Positions 31,160 to 38,760 of a DNA stretch of 64,000 nt are shown here, one piece after another (position 1 is the first letter of the stretch; each line of letters starts with the position of its first letter). The notes below the pieces were generated by a model. The model had not been told where the DNA came from and searched no databases. It worked only from the letters and a program-made list of their open reading frames with translations. The stretch is from assembly GCA_023380755.1 (NCBI GenBank), contig JAMCSD010000006.1:77821-141820 (forward strand). Reading direction: 5' to 3'. Origin of the DNA: Patescibacteria group bacterium (GTDB lineage: Bacteria > Patescibacteria > Microgenomatia > UBA12405). Position numbers and translations under genes: made by a program.

Positions 31160-31822
31160 ATGAAAACTAAAATCCTCCTTAGTATTCCTGTTATAACGCT
31201 TTGCTTGTTAGTTACGCCATCTGTTTTTGCTGCCCGGCCGCTAACCAATCCCCAACCTATCCGCCCGGCTCAGTCTCTGGGCCGCAGCGACGATAACGAG
31301 AAGGATGGGGAATCAAATCCTTCCCAAAATCTCGGCCGCCGCCCCACCGGCAAAGTTTCCGGCCAGCTTCGTTCCTGTGAGGCCCGCCTCGACGCTGTCA
31401 AAACTCGTTCCGAAAATCTGACCAATTTTACCGACCGAGTGATCAAAACCTTTGACGCCATTACTACCCGAGTTGAAGGTTATTACACCCAGAAAGTTGT
31501 CCCCTCGGGCACTCCTGTTGCCAATTATAGCCAGTTAGTGAACGATATCACTGTCAAAAAAGCCGCGGCCCAGGCCGCTTTAACTAAAGCTCAAGCTACC
31601 ACCCTAGATTTTGACTGTAACACCGGCGCTATTAAGACCGCTCTTCAAAACTTTAATCAACAAATGAAGGCTGTGAAACTTGCACTTTCGGATTATCGGA
31701 CCTCAGTTAAAAATTTAATCGTCGCCATCCGCTCGCGTCAGGGAGCTGCCGACGAAGAAACCGGCCGTCCGACTGCTAAACCCACTCGGGCGCCCCGTCC
31801 CACCAGTGGAGGTGAACGATGA
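31160..31822 (+). CDS. Exported coiled-coil protein
   Basis: 220 residues: a signal peptide (MKTKILLSIPVITLCLLV, cleavage after FAA), a polar linker with RPTGKVSG, a helical core with one disulfide-capable Cys pair (RSCEARLDAVKTRSENL; TLDFDCNTGAIKTALQNF), and a basic Pro/Arg/Thr tail. The core looks like an antiparallel coiled coil outside the cell. The last four bases overlap the next gene as ATGA, and GGAGGTG sits before that ATG, so the two are translationally coupled. Such pairs of small exported and membrane proteins are frequent in CPR genomes; their function is unknown. Confidence 0.75.
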   Translation: MKTKILLSIPVITLCLLVTPSVFAARPLTNPQPIRPAQSLGRSDDNEKDGESNPSQNLGRRPTGKVSGQLRSCEARLDAVKTRSENLTNFTDRVIKTFDAITTRVEGYYTQKVVPSGTPVANYSQLVNDITVKKAAAQAALTKAQATTLDFDCNTGAIKTALQNFNQQMKAVKLALSDYRTSVKNLIVAIRSRQGAADEETGRPTAKPTRAPRPTSGGER

Positions 31823-32082
31823 AAAAACAAAATCAACTTCTGGTTGCTGCTTTGGCTGTTGTCATTTTAAGTCTGGTTGCCACCCTTTATCTTTCCGATC
31901 AGCGGACCACCTTTTCTCCCCAGGCCACTCCTTCTTATCAGAATTACGATCTTAATACTAACGCTCCGGCGATCAACAACCCCCGTGATCTCGGTGATCA
32001 GCTGACCAACCTCGACAATGTTGACCTTAATCAGATAGATCAGACCCTTAATGACAACTCCTCTGATGCCAATACCTTTTAA
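31819..32082 (+). CDS. Small membrane-anchored protein
   Basis: 87 residues: one N-terminal membrane helix (LLVAALAVVILSLVATLYL) followed by a polar, Asn/Asp-rich exported tail (LGDQLTNLDNVDLNQIDQTL). It starts inside the stop of the preceding gene (ATGA) with GGAGGTG as the ribosome site. The Asp/Asn/Leu-rich tail is helical and acidic and could pair with the basic C-terminus of the preceding protein; this is an inference. Its stop shares bases with the stop of the convergent thioredoxin gene. Confidence 0.7.
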   Translation: MKKQNQLLVAALAVVILSLVATLYLSDQRTTFSPQATPSYQNYDLNTNAPAINNPRDLGDQLTNLDNVDLNQIDQTLNDNSSDANTF

Positions 32083-32411
32083 AGAAAAGCTTTCAGTTCG
32101 CCGGCAAACATTTCTTTGGGTCGAAAGCCAATAAAATCTTTGATTACTTGGCCGTTTTTAAATAATTTCATGTTGGGAATACTCATTATTTGGTAGTTTT
32201 CCGCCAGGTTATAATTCTCTGCCACCTCGGTATCTACCTTGGCAATCTTTAATTTTCCGCTAAAATCATTTGCTAAACTTTCCAGAATTGGAGCCATCAT
32301 TTGGCAGGGGACACACCACGGCGCCCAGAAGTCGACCAGCACCGGTTCTTTAGCTTCCAAAACTTCTTTTTTAAAATTATCGTGGCCGATTACATTAATT
32401 GGACTTGACAT
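32079..32411 (-). CDS. trxA: Thioredoxin
   Basis: 110 residues, a complete thioredoxin: VLVDFWAPWCVPCQMM with the redox pair Cys33/Cys36, KIAKVDTEVAENYNLAENYQI in the middle and the cis-Pro loop in MSIPNMKLFKNG. The active site is WCVPC instead of the common WCGPC, which may shift the redox potential. Cytosolic disulfide reductase. Its ATG lies within the last 17 bases of the CsoR-type repressor gene, so both are made from one mRNA. Confidence 0.92.
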   Translation of the reverse strand: MSSPINVIGHDNFKKEVLEAKEPVLVDFWAPWCVPCQMMAPILESLANDFSGKLKIAKVDTEVAENYNLAENYQIMSIPNMKLFKNGQVIKDFIGFRPKEMFAGELKAFL

Positions 32412-32634
32412 AGTTTTTCATTTTAATCAATAACGCCTTATCTTTTTTGTTCAGTGACTGCAAACAATGCTCAAATTGTTCTTCGACTACTCCGTCCATG
32501 ACTCCCGCAATGGCTGATTTGATCGCCTTTAGTTGGGTCAGGATCGCCAAACAATCCTCTTTTCTGTCCATCATTTTAGCTACCCCTTCAATTTGGCCCA
32601 CAATATTATTCAGTCTTTGTCGTGGTGATTTCAT
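32395..32634 (-). CDS. CsoR/FrmR-family metal- or persulfide-responsive repressor
   Basis: 79 residues from ATG 32634, a DUF156-type all-helical repressor: RLNNIVGQIEGVAKMM, the first cysteine Cys28, and VVEEQFEHCLQS with Cys57. The Cys28-Cys57 spacing of 29 is that of CsoR (36/65) and CstR (31/60). The position of the copper-binding His61 of CsoR is Gln53 here, and a His sits next to the second Cys instead. This favours a persulfide or sulfide sensor like CstR over a Cu(I) sensor. The operator-like site 32645-32669 covers its promoter, so it probably represses itself and thioredoxin. Confidence 0.85.
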   Translation of the reverse strand: MKSPRQRLNNIVGQIEGVAKMMDRKEDCLAILTQLKAIKSAIAGVMDGVVEEQFEHCLQSLNKKDKALLIKMKNYVKSN

Positions 32635-32644
32635 TACCAAGCTT

Positions 32645-32669
32645 ACTATACACCCCCCGGGGGTGTCAA
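32645..32669 (-). promoter_or_regulatory. CsoR-type operator overlapping the repressor promoter
   Basis: Minus strand TTGACA (32669-32664) and TATAGT (32650-32645) are separated by only 13 bases, which form most of the C/G-tract palindrome ACACCCCC-C-GGGGGTGT (32650-32666). Palindromes with a C-run followed by a G-run are the known operator type of the CsoR family. The ATG at 32634 is 10 bases after the -10 box. Confidence 0.65.
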
Positions 32670-32673
32670 GTAT

Positions 32674-33414
32674 TTACAGATTTTCAATTGTCCGCACCAA
32701 CAATTTCTTCACCCTTTCCGCGTTCTCTTTCATCCTTGCCAAAATCAAGTCAAAAGAAACTGACTCTTCATTTTCTTTCCAGCAGTCATAATCCGTGACC
32801 ATGGCAATTGATTGGTAGGGGACTTTAACCTCATTAGCTAAGCTCACTTCCGGTACCGTTGACATATTAATCAATTCGGCACCCCACAGTTGAAACATCC
32901 GTGATTCCGCTTTGGTAGAAAATCGCGGTCCCTCAATAGTTATCATTGTGCCGTGATCGTGGTGTTTAAAACCAAATTCTGTGGCTGCCTTGGTCAACGC
33001 TTGCCTTAAATTCGCATCAAAAGGTTCTGCCATCGGCGTATGGATGACTTCGTTTTCGAAAAAAGTCAGTTTTCTTAACTTAGTAAAATCAATAAATTGG
33101 TCTAAGAATACCAAATCTCCTGGTTCCATCGCCGTCACTAAGGATCCGCAGGCTGTGGTGGCCAAGATGTGGCTGCACCCGGCTTCTTTCAGCGCCCAAA
33201 TATTAGCCCGATAGGGAATATTGGTTGGTGAAATACTATGCCCTTTGGAATGCCTGGCCAAGATCACCACTTCCTTTCCGGCAATTTGTCCGCACACTAA
33301 TTTATCCGATGGCTTCCCAAAAGGTGTTTCCATCTCTCTTTCTTCCGGTTGTTTTAGTAGTTGCGGGTCATCCAGTCCGCTCCCGCCGATAATGCCAATT
33401 TTTATTTTACTCAT
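32674..33414 (-). CDS. mtnP: S-methyl-5'-thioadenosine phosphorylase
   Basis: 246 residues, a full MTAP/PNP-II type enzyme: IGIIGGSGLDD at the N-terminus, phosphate-binding LARHSKGHSISPTNIPYRAN, ATTACGSLV, ITIEGPRFSTKAESRMFQLWGAELINMSTVPEV and the nucleoside-binding VTDYDCW. It cleaves methylthioadenosine to adenine and methylthioribose 1-phosphate in the cytosol. Its ATG overlaps the end of apt by 8 bases (ATGAGTAA), so adenine released here can be captured by the co-produced Apt. Some members prefer inosine or adenosine. Confidence 0.9.
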   Translation of the reverse strand: MSKIKIGIIGGSGLDDPQLLKQPEEREMETPFGKPSDKLVCGQIAGKEVVILARHSKGHSISPTNIPYRANIWALKEAGCSHILATTACGSLVTAMEPGDLVFLDQFIDFTKLRKLTFFENEVIHTPMAEPFDANLRQALTKAATEFGFKHHDHGTMITIEGPRFSTKAESRMFQLWGAELINMSTVPEVSLANEVKVPYQSIAMVTDYDCWKENEESVSFDLILARMKENAERVKKLLVRTIENL

Positions 33415-33928
33415 GGTTGTACGCCACTAAATAATGAATGGGGTATTGGCTTAATTTTTGTTCCCCGCCGAGAAACGGTAAATTGACAATGAAACTCATC
33501 CCTACCACTTTGCCGCCCAACCGCTCCACCATCCGGATGGTGGCTGCCATGGTCCCGCCCGTTGCCAGAACATCGTCCACAATCAGCACCCTCTCTCCGC
33601 TCTTCACCGTATCTTCATGCATGGTGAGTGTGTCCGGACCATATTCCTTTTGGTAACTTTCCTCGATTGTTTTATAAGGCAGCTTGCCTTTTTTCCTTAC
33701 CAAACATACCCCGCTGCCGATTTTGTAGGCAATTGGTGTCGCCAACAAAAACCCTCGGGCATCAATCGCCACTACCTTATCAATCTTTTTCGATTCAAAA
33801 GGCTGCGTTAATTTATCAATTACTTCCCGGAAAATCTTTGGGTCTTCCAGCAAAGTCGTAATGTCCTTAAAACTAACCCCCGGCGTTGGCCAATCAGGAA
33901 CTTCTCGGATGTGTGATCGGATATCCAT
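33407..33928 (-). CDS. apt: Adenine phosphoribosyltransferase
   Basis: 173 residues from ATG 33928 (an ATG at 33946 would add 6 residues). The N-terminus matches Apt closely: MDIRSHIREVPDWPTPGVSF, then KDITTLLEDP. The PRPP site is VLIVDDVLATGGTMAATIRM, and IDARGFLLATPIAY and the basic KGKLPYKTIEESYQKEYG loop fit as well. It makes AMP from adenine and PRPP. With mtnP it forms a two-step adenine salvage unit, useful for an organism with a reduced purine pathway. Confidence 0.93.
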   Translation of the reverse strand: MDIRSHIREVPDWPTPGVSFKDITTLLEDPKIFREVIDKLTQPFESKKIDKVVAIDARGFLLATPIAYKIGSGVCLVRKKGKLPYKTIEESYQKEYGPDTLTMHEDTVKSGERVLIVDDVLATGGTMAATIRMVERLGGKVVGMSFIVNLPFLGGEQKLSQYPIHYLVAYNHE

Positions 33929-33962
33929 CTTTAAAATACACTTCATTGTAAACCATTAATTC

Positions 33963-35399
33963 TCAATCCGCTACCTTATCCGTGACTCGTTTATATAAAT
34001 AAAAATGCCCGATATGAGCTTCCAAATTATAATTTTTATCTTGAGCTAATTGCCCAATCAATTGGGTTTCATACTGTTTTGGCTCAAAATCACCCACAAT
34101 CCGGTCCTGATCAATTAAGGCAATGTAATCTGTTTGTCCGACCATGTTTGGCAGGTTATAAGCATTGACTCGGTGGGTTAAATGCGTCCGTACTTCCGAC
34201 GAAGCTGTCACTGATGCTTCTTTCGGGATGGTCGCTAGTAATTTTTCGAATTGTCGGTCCTCGTCACTTACCTGATAAATATATTTCCAAAAGCTCGGAG
34301 TGGTCGGCAGGGGACTGTAGTGATAGTTCACTCTTAAGGCGGCAAGCAGCAATATCGCTCCAATTACCCGGCCGCAAAATTTGTAATTTTGCCACTTTCT
34401 TTCCAAGAATTGCCACCCAAAAATGGTAGCGATCACCAGCCCCACCAGCACCACACTTTGGTAGTGATACATGTAACTCCTCATTTGCCCCTGGTTGCTT
34501 AGCAAGTTAATCCCCAGCTCGGGAGCCGCCAACAACACCCACGGCAGTCCGAAGAGCGGTATTAATCCGAAAGGCTTTAACAGGTCCCAATAATAACTCC
34601 AGGCTTCGCCGTTAACCAATTTACTAGCTAATCCCCATACCGAAGTTCTTACTGCTGACTTATGCCCAAAAGAATACCATTCCCAAACCCAAAATTGTCC
34701 GTTTACCGACTGCGAGGGAATAATCAAAAAAACCGTTATTAGAAACCACACCCCGCTAATCGCCGCCATTCTTATCCCCTGTGCCTTTTCTTTAACTATA
34801 AAAATTAAATACAGCCCTATCATCAGCAAAAACAATGACACTTCCTCTTTCGTTAACAAGCTTAATACCATAAAGGCATACATCCATCCCCAGCGTTTTT
34901 TATAGGCTGCCAAAAAGGTACAAAGCAGGAATAACATCGCCAGAGTCACCCCATGAAAGTCGTAAATATTGGCCCATTCTACTGCCGGATTCAACAAAAA
35001 TACTGCCGCCATTATTAAGCCTTTAGCCTTGCTTTTCAGTACCGCTTTTGCTAAAAAATAAACCGGAATAGCGGCCAAAGCTATGCCTGCCGATTGGACC
35101 ACTAGTAATGTTTTGACATTGTCATAAATCAAATAGAAAGGGGCAATTAACATTAAAACTAAATCCGCATGAAATTGAAATCGGGACACTAAGCCGGTAT
35201 TTCCCGACAACTCAAAAAAATGGCCGTGCAGGGTATTCCAGATTGTTTGGTCGCTATTTGCTAAATCATAATTGGAGGCAAATGAGTTATGCCTTAGGAT
35301 CGCTAAAATAGACATCACCGCCGTGTACCCTAATACCATGGCTGCCAATAAAACTTCCGCTTTGTGCTTGGTGGCAGTAATTTTAATGGTGCGCCACAT
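33963..35399 (-). CDS. DUF2079 polytopic membrane protein (GT-C-like)
   Basis: 478 residues with about ten membrane segments. DUF2079 marks are SNYDLANSDQTIWNT near the N-terminus, SRFQFHADLVLMLIAPFY, NIYDFHGVTLAMLF and LLTKEEVSLFL; the C-terminal part is a soluble exported domain with HLTHRVNAYNLPN. The family is related in layout to GT-C glycosyltransferases, which take sugars from polyprenyl phosphate. It starts within the last 17 bases of the GT2 gene. Probably transfers a sugar to a surface acceptor; substrate unknown. Confidence 0.82.
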   Translation of the reverse strand: MWRTIKITATKHKAEVLLAAMVLGYTAVMSILAILRHNSFASNYDLANSDQTIWNTLHGHFFELSGNTGLVSRFQFHADLVLMLIAPFYLIYDNVKTLLVVQSAGIALAAIPVYFLAKAVLKSKAKGLIMAAVFLLNPAVEWANIYDFHGVTLAMLFLLCTFLAAYKKRWGWMYAFMVLSLLTKEEVSLFLLMIGLYLIFIVKEKAQGIRMAAISGVWFLITVFLIIPSQSVNGQFWVWEWYSFGHKSAVRTSVWGLASKLVNGEAWSYYWDLLKPFGLIPLFGLPWVLLAAPELGINLLSNQGQMRSYMYHYQSVVLVGLVIATIFGWQFLERKWQNYKFCGRVIGAILLLAALRVNYHYSPLPTTPSFWKYIYQVSDEDRQFEKLLATIPKEASVTASSEVRTHLTHRVNAYNLPNMVGQTDYIALIDQDRIVGDFEPKQYETQLIGQLAQDKNYNLEAHIGHFYLYKRVTDKVAD

Positions 35400-36291
35400 C
35401 TTTCACCAACCAAGATTGCCCCTTGGTATTATTCCGAACAATTAAATCCGCCAAAATTCCCATTACTAGCAACAGAAATCCGGCAATAAAAACTTCCATC
35501 CCCACTAGCAGCCAAAATTTCCTCATTCCTAAACTGATTTCGATAATCAAGATAATCATTCCGCTGCCCATCATCAATAGTCCCATGGTTCCAAATAAGT
35601 GTAGCGGCCGCTGGTTATACTTTCGCAAAAACCAGACTAACAACATGTCTAGGAATCCTCTGATAATTCTGCCCCAGCCGTATTTACTCACCCCGCTTTG
35701 TCGGGAGCGGTGGTTCACTTTAATTTCGGTAATCTTAAACCCTCGCCAGCGCAGCATGGCCGGTAGCATCCGGTGCATTTCCCCGTACAAATCCAAGTCC
35801 TTAAAACATTCCGCCCGGTAAACCCGCAGCGTACAGCCGGCGTCCTGGACCTTATCGTCCACCAGAATTGACCGTACCATCCGCGCCCCTTTGGAAACCA
35901 ACCTCTTTGATAATGGGTCGCGGCGTTTATACCTCCAGCCGCAGACTACATCATAACCTTCCTCCAACTTTGATAAAAGTCGGGGAATATCCTGAGGATC
36001 GTTTTGGCCGTCACCGTCCATAGTAATAACTACCTTCCCATGGGCGTATTTTAAACCTTCATTTAAGGCTGAAGATTGGCCGCTATTAATTCGTAAGGTG
36101 ATTATTGTCACCGGCTTAAGTCTGCTCAATACTTCTGGAGTGCGGTCGGTACTGCCATCGTTGACAATAATAATTTCATAAGATTTTTTCATTGCTCCCA
36201 AGACCCTAACTAATTCCTCGTGCAAAGCCGCTATACTACCCTCTTCATTAAATATCGGGATAATAACTGACAGCTCAGGTTTTGCGTTCAC
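35383..36291 (-). CDS. Family 2 glycosyltransferase, polyprenyl-phosphate sugar synthase type
   Basis: 302 residues from GTG 36291. The catalytic domain is LSVIIPIFNEEGSI, IIIVNDGSTD, SSALNEGLKYA, VITMDGDGQNDP (DxD-type) and GVSKYGWGRIIRG; two membrane helices follow (about 235-255 and 265-285). This is the plan of dolichol-phosphate-mannose synthase and ArnC-like enzymes that load a sugar onto undecaprenyl phosphate on the cytosolic face. It overlaps LABN upstream and DUF2079 downstream by 17 bases each, so the three are one operon. Confidence 0.9.
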   Translation of the reverse strand: MNAKPELSVIIPIFNEEGSIAALHEELVRVLGAMKKSYEIIIVNDGSTDRTPEVLSRLKPVTIITLRINSGQSSALNEGLKYAHGKVVITMDGDGQNDPQDIPRLLSKLEEGYDVVCGWRYKRRDPLSKRLVSKGARMVRSILVDDKVQDAGCTLRVYRAECFKDLDLYGEMHRMLPAMLRWRGFKITEIKVNHRSRQSGVSKYGWGRIIRGFLDMLLVWFLRKYNQRPLHLFGTMGLLMMGSGMIILIIEISLGMRKFWLLVGMEVFIAGFLLLVMGILADLIVRNNTKGQSWLVKDVAHH

Positions 36292-36562
36292 GGGATACGG
36301 TTAAAAAAATATTTCGGGCATACATCAGCAGTTGTAAAACGGTACTTACCAAAAAAACCATATCCTTGGTATGAAAAACATAAAAAATTAGCATCGCCGA
36401 TCCGGCAATCCGGATCCACCAGAATTCAACTGGTAAAAAGCTCCGTTTCTTTTTTTCTGACAAATACCATTGGATGACAAAACTTAAAAAGAATAGCCCC
36501 TGCGCCAACCACCCCCAAAACGTCCAGCCATCGACATGAAATCCGCCAATTCCTTGCAGCAT
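36275..36562 (-). CDS. LABN-family small membrane protein
   Basis: 95 residues with three membrane helices. It matches the lipid-A-disaccharide-synthase N-terminal-like (LABN) family: GWLAQGLFFLSFVIQWYLSE, KKRSFLPVEFWWIRIAGS and LVSTVLQLLMYARNIFL. Such proteins often accompany polyprenyl-phosphate glycosyltransferases, as here, and may help move or orient the lipid-linked sugar. First gene of the LABN-GT2-DUF2079 operon. A TTTAAT box lies five bases before the ATG. Confidence 0.85.
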   Translation of the reverse strand: MLQGIGGFHVDGWTFWGWLAQGLFFLSFVIQWYLSEKKKRSFLPVEFWWIRIAGSAMLIFYVFHTKDMVFLVSTVLQLLMYARNIFLTVSRERKT

Positions 36563-36628
36563 AACGCATTAAACAATCTTATCCTGAGAGGATCATGAAA
36601 ATTCCTCCCCGATCCTTGTTCACCTCCT

Positions 36629-37162
36629 TTACTTTGGCATTTTTTGATAAACCTGCAGCCAATTTGTGGCAATTTTTTGTTGGGCTTCCACCAGATTCAT
36701 CATCCCGTTACACACCTGGGTATGTAAGTAATTTTCTACTTGGTCTTTTTCGTGATATCCCGGTTTTGGTTCCGCTGCCTCCGGCCATAAATTACTCTTA
36801 TCATTCGAACCTCCTAACTCTAAGCTGATTAGATGATCAATTTCATATTCTCCGGTCACGTGGGTTTCAATACCGTATTCTTTATAAATCTCGCTTTTCA
36901 CTGTCACCGGTACATTTCGCACTGAGCTGCTATACCCCACTGTGCAGACTTGTTCCTTGGTCACTCCCGGCATTGTTGCTCCTGGGGTACAGCTTTTATC
37001 TGGCAAACTATTTTCGGCCACACAACTGCTAGTTTTTGGTATTCCCTCAGTCGGAGCCCCTGTTATTTGCCCCAACGTGTTGCTGCTCCCTTTTTGCCGA
37101 TCGGCGTAAATTAACACTAGTCCCAAAAGTAAAGTTATCAGTAAAATCGGAATGCCTTTCAT
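36629..37162 (-). CDS. Exported HNH nuclease-like protein
   Basis: 177 residues. An N-terminal hydrophobic segment (about 4-20) acts as signal or anchor. Two Cys pairs follow in a Thr/Ser-rich linker. The C-terminal half is a small HNH-type domain: GEYEIDHLISLELGGSND then KSNLWPEA, HEKDQVENYLHTQVC, and a terminal AQQKIATNW helix. The DH...N...H pattern is that of HNH endonucleases. An exported nuclease could digest external DNA or RNA for nucleotide uptake. Start overlaps the stop of the upstream stress-protein gene by one base (TAATG). Confidence 0.8.
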   Translation of the reverse strand: MKGIPILLITLLLGLVLIYADRQKGSSNTLGQITGAPTEGIPKTSSCVAENSLPDKSCTPGATMPGVTKEQVCTVGYSSSVRNVPVTVKSEIYKEYGIETHVTGEYEIDHLISLELGGSNDKSNLWPEAAEPKPGYHEKDQVENYLHTQVCNGMMNLVEAQQKIATNWLQVYQKMPK

Positions 37163-37515
37163 TAAACTACCACCATCGTTTCCACTTGATAATCATTCAT
37201 TGTTTCTTCGATTGTGCTCACCATTTCTGGCATGGCCGCCACCGCTAGCAAAGCTTTATTATTATCTAGCGCTTCTTGGTACTGGTTAACCACTGCCTCT
37301 TCCACGCCTACCTTTGTTAATACCGACTCCAAATTATCCGTCGAGATACCTTCTAGCGGCCCATTATCTTTAAGAATTGCCCGAGCTGTTTGGTCGTTCT
37401 TCATTACCAAGCTGATATCTTTTTCGCTAAATCCTTCTTCCGTTAAATTATTAACTGCCGTTTCGGCGCTGGCTGCTGTCGGTAGTATTCCTATCACAAT
37501 TTTTCTTGGTAGCAT
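37162..37515 (-). CDS. General stress protein YflT/17M-like
   Basis: 117 residues from ATG 37515; an upstream in-frame start at 37584 is less likely because TATACT (37531-37526) lies 10 bases before 37515. The product has IVIGILPTAASAETAVNNLTEEGF and DISLVMKND, the pattern of heat-shock/general stress proteins of the YflT type (ferredoxin-like alpha/beta fold). The acidic C-terminal half repeats a similar unit (VVNQYQEALDNNKALLAVAA). Cytosolic; molecular function not known. Co-transcribed with the HNH gene. Confidence 0.72.
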   Translation of the reverse strand: MLPRKIVIGILPTAASAETAVNNLTEEGFSEKDISLVMKNDQTARAILKDNGPLEGISTDNLESVLTKVGVEEAVVNQYQEALDNNKALLAVAAMPEMVSTIEETMNDYQVETMVVV

Positions 37516-37737
37516 ATCTACTACTAGTATAATATAAGAATGACCCAATATGTTTAATATCCTCGAATCAGCCCCCAAAATCATACCATTAGGCTATCAT
37601 CTTCACAACAAAAATTGCCCTAAGACAGGAAATATAAGCCATCATATTTTTAATCATAAAGATCTATTTTTACCTAATAGTTTTCCTCCTTAAAACTGCT
37701 ACCATATATATAGAAGTTAAAAATTACCGATTCGGCT

Positions 37738-37836
37738 ATGAACAAACCCATCCAACACCTTGGCTCCGAGGAAGTGAAATCTTCCACCAGCCTGGTACGT
37801 GATATCTGGACCTTGATCACCGGTCCGGTGGTCTAG
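37738..37836 (+). CDS. Possible small protein (32 residues)
   Basis: ATG 37738 to TAG 37834, starting MNKPIQHLGSEEVKSS and ending ITGPVV. The stretch TACCATATATATAG upstream may hold a promoter. The last codons lie in a short hairpin (ATCACC/GGTGGT) followed by a T-rich tail (TCTTTTTAT) that would end the transcript, which also marks the end of the convergent methyltransferase gene. No homologue recognised. The case rests on a clean ORF with terminator; codon evidence is too short to decide. Confidence 0.3.
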   Translation: MNKPIQHLGSEEVKSSTSLVRDIWTLITGPVV

Positions 37837-38369
37837 GTCTTTTTATATAAATAAAGGGGTCCGTAAATCGGACCCTGGGGATCGACCATCACCGGCCTCC
37901 AACCTTTCAGATGAAAAGCGATTCCCACCAGGCGTGCCCCTTTTTTAATTTCCTGTTTTAACTTCGCCAGCAGTTGGTCATTCGTTGTCTGCAGCAGGTA
38001 CATAGTGACCACATCAGCCTTTGATAAGTCCACCTCAAAAAAATTTTTGTGAATAATTGCCGCCCTCTGGGATAACCCCAGCAATTTAATCCAAAGCCGT
38101 GAGTACCAGACTCGGAAAGGATCGATTTCTACACCATAAGCTCTCGCTCCCAAAAGCGCTGCCGCAATTACTAACCGGCCATCTCCCGACCCCAAATCAT
38201 AAAAAATTTCTCCCGGGATGATGGCCGCCATTTCCATCACCCGATTGACTACTTTAGGCTCTAAGGGCACAAATGGAGCTCCGAATTTCGTCGTCTCATT
38301 CCGGCGGTAAGCTAGTCGGATGACTACATAAGCTACTCCCAACACCATCCCGACCACCCACTCTATCAC
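37833..38369 (-). CDS. Membrane-anchored class I SAM methyltransferase, FAM173-like
   Basis: 178 residues. One N-terminal membrane helix (about 3-18) precedes a compact Rossmann methyltransferase: IFYDLGSGDGRLVIAAAL for the SAM loop, AYGVEIDPFRVWYSRL with the acidic ribose-binding residue, NFFEVDLSKADVVTMYLL and a final LYLYKK. The arrangement resembles FAM173/ATPSCKMT protein lysine methyltransferases, which also have one membrane anchor and act on membrane ATPase subunits. The target here is unknown. Confidence 0.8.
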   Translation of the reverse strand: MIEWVVGMVLGVAYVVIRLAYRRNETTKFGAPFVPLEPKVVNRVMEMAAIIPGEIFYDLGSGDGRLVIAAALLGARAYGVEIDPFRVWYSRLWIKLLGLSQRAAIIHKNFFEVDLSKADVVTMYLLQTTNDQLLAKLKQEIKKGARLVGIAFHLKGWRPVMVDPQGPIYGPLYLYKKT

Positions 38370-38400
38370 ACCTCAATAATACTCCTTCCCAATCAAGCAG

Positions 38401-38432
38401 TTGACAAAATCACCATTCAATTCCAATATTAA
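38401..38432 (+). promoter_or_regulatory. Promoter for a leaderless small-protein mRNA
   Basis: TTGACA (38401-38406) and an AT-rich -10 region: AATATT at 38425-38430 with an 18-base spacer, or TATTAA at 38427-38432. ATG 38437 follows by 4-6 bases. The TTG of the -35 box is in frame with the gene and should not be taken as its start. Confidence 0.5.
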
Positions 38433-38436
38433 ATAT

Positions 38437-38676
38437 ATGAGTAAAAAACGTCCTGCCAAAACAGCCAAAAGAAGGAAAGAAGATTCCAGTTACAAGCTCC
38501 TACTCTTGGTTGGCTTATTAGCCACCTTTGTGGTTCTTTTAGTTTCCTGGAAAGATAATATCCAAACCAATGCCTACTATCTAATGGGTGGCACTGACGA
38601 CAATCTCGTAGTCCTTCAGAACCATCGGCCAGTTCCCACGGTCAAGGCATCTCTCCGTCCGGCAGTCAGAAAGTAA
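38437..38676 (+). CDS. Small single-pass membrane protein
   Basis: 79 residues. A strongly basic N-terminus (MSKKRPAKTAKRRKED) precedes one membrane helix (LLLLVGLLATFVVLLVSW) and a polar outer tail ending VKASLRPAVRK. The topology should be N-in. No family recognised; septum-initiator-like or secretion-accessory proteins share the plan, but nothing specific is seen. Confidence 0.65.
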   Translation: MSKKRPAKTAKRRKEDSSYKLLLLVGLLATFVVLLVSWKDNIQTNAYYLMGGTDDNLVVLQNHRPVPTVKASLRPAVRK

Positions 38677-38760
38677 AAAACTATATACTAAACTCGGTCT
38701 TGTTTCCGATCAGCAAAATCATTTCCTCTGGACTAAAAACTTAACCCTTAAATCACCAAT

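Noticed and set aside
36620..36630. Perfect Shine-Dalgarno-like AAAGGAGGTGA on the minus strand at the end of the HNH gene
   Set aside because: No start codon lies at a suitable distance; a 5-codon ORF beyond a second GGGAGG was judged too short to call.
38401..38436. TTG start that would add 12 residues to the small membrane protein
   Set aside because: The TTG is part of the exact -35 box TTGACA; ATG 38437 fits a leaderless transcript.
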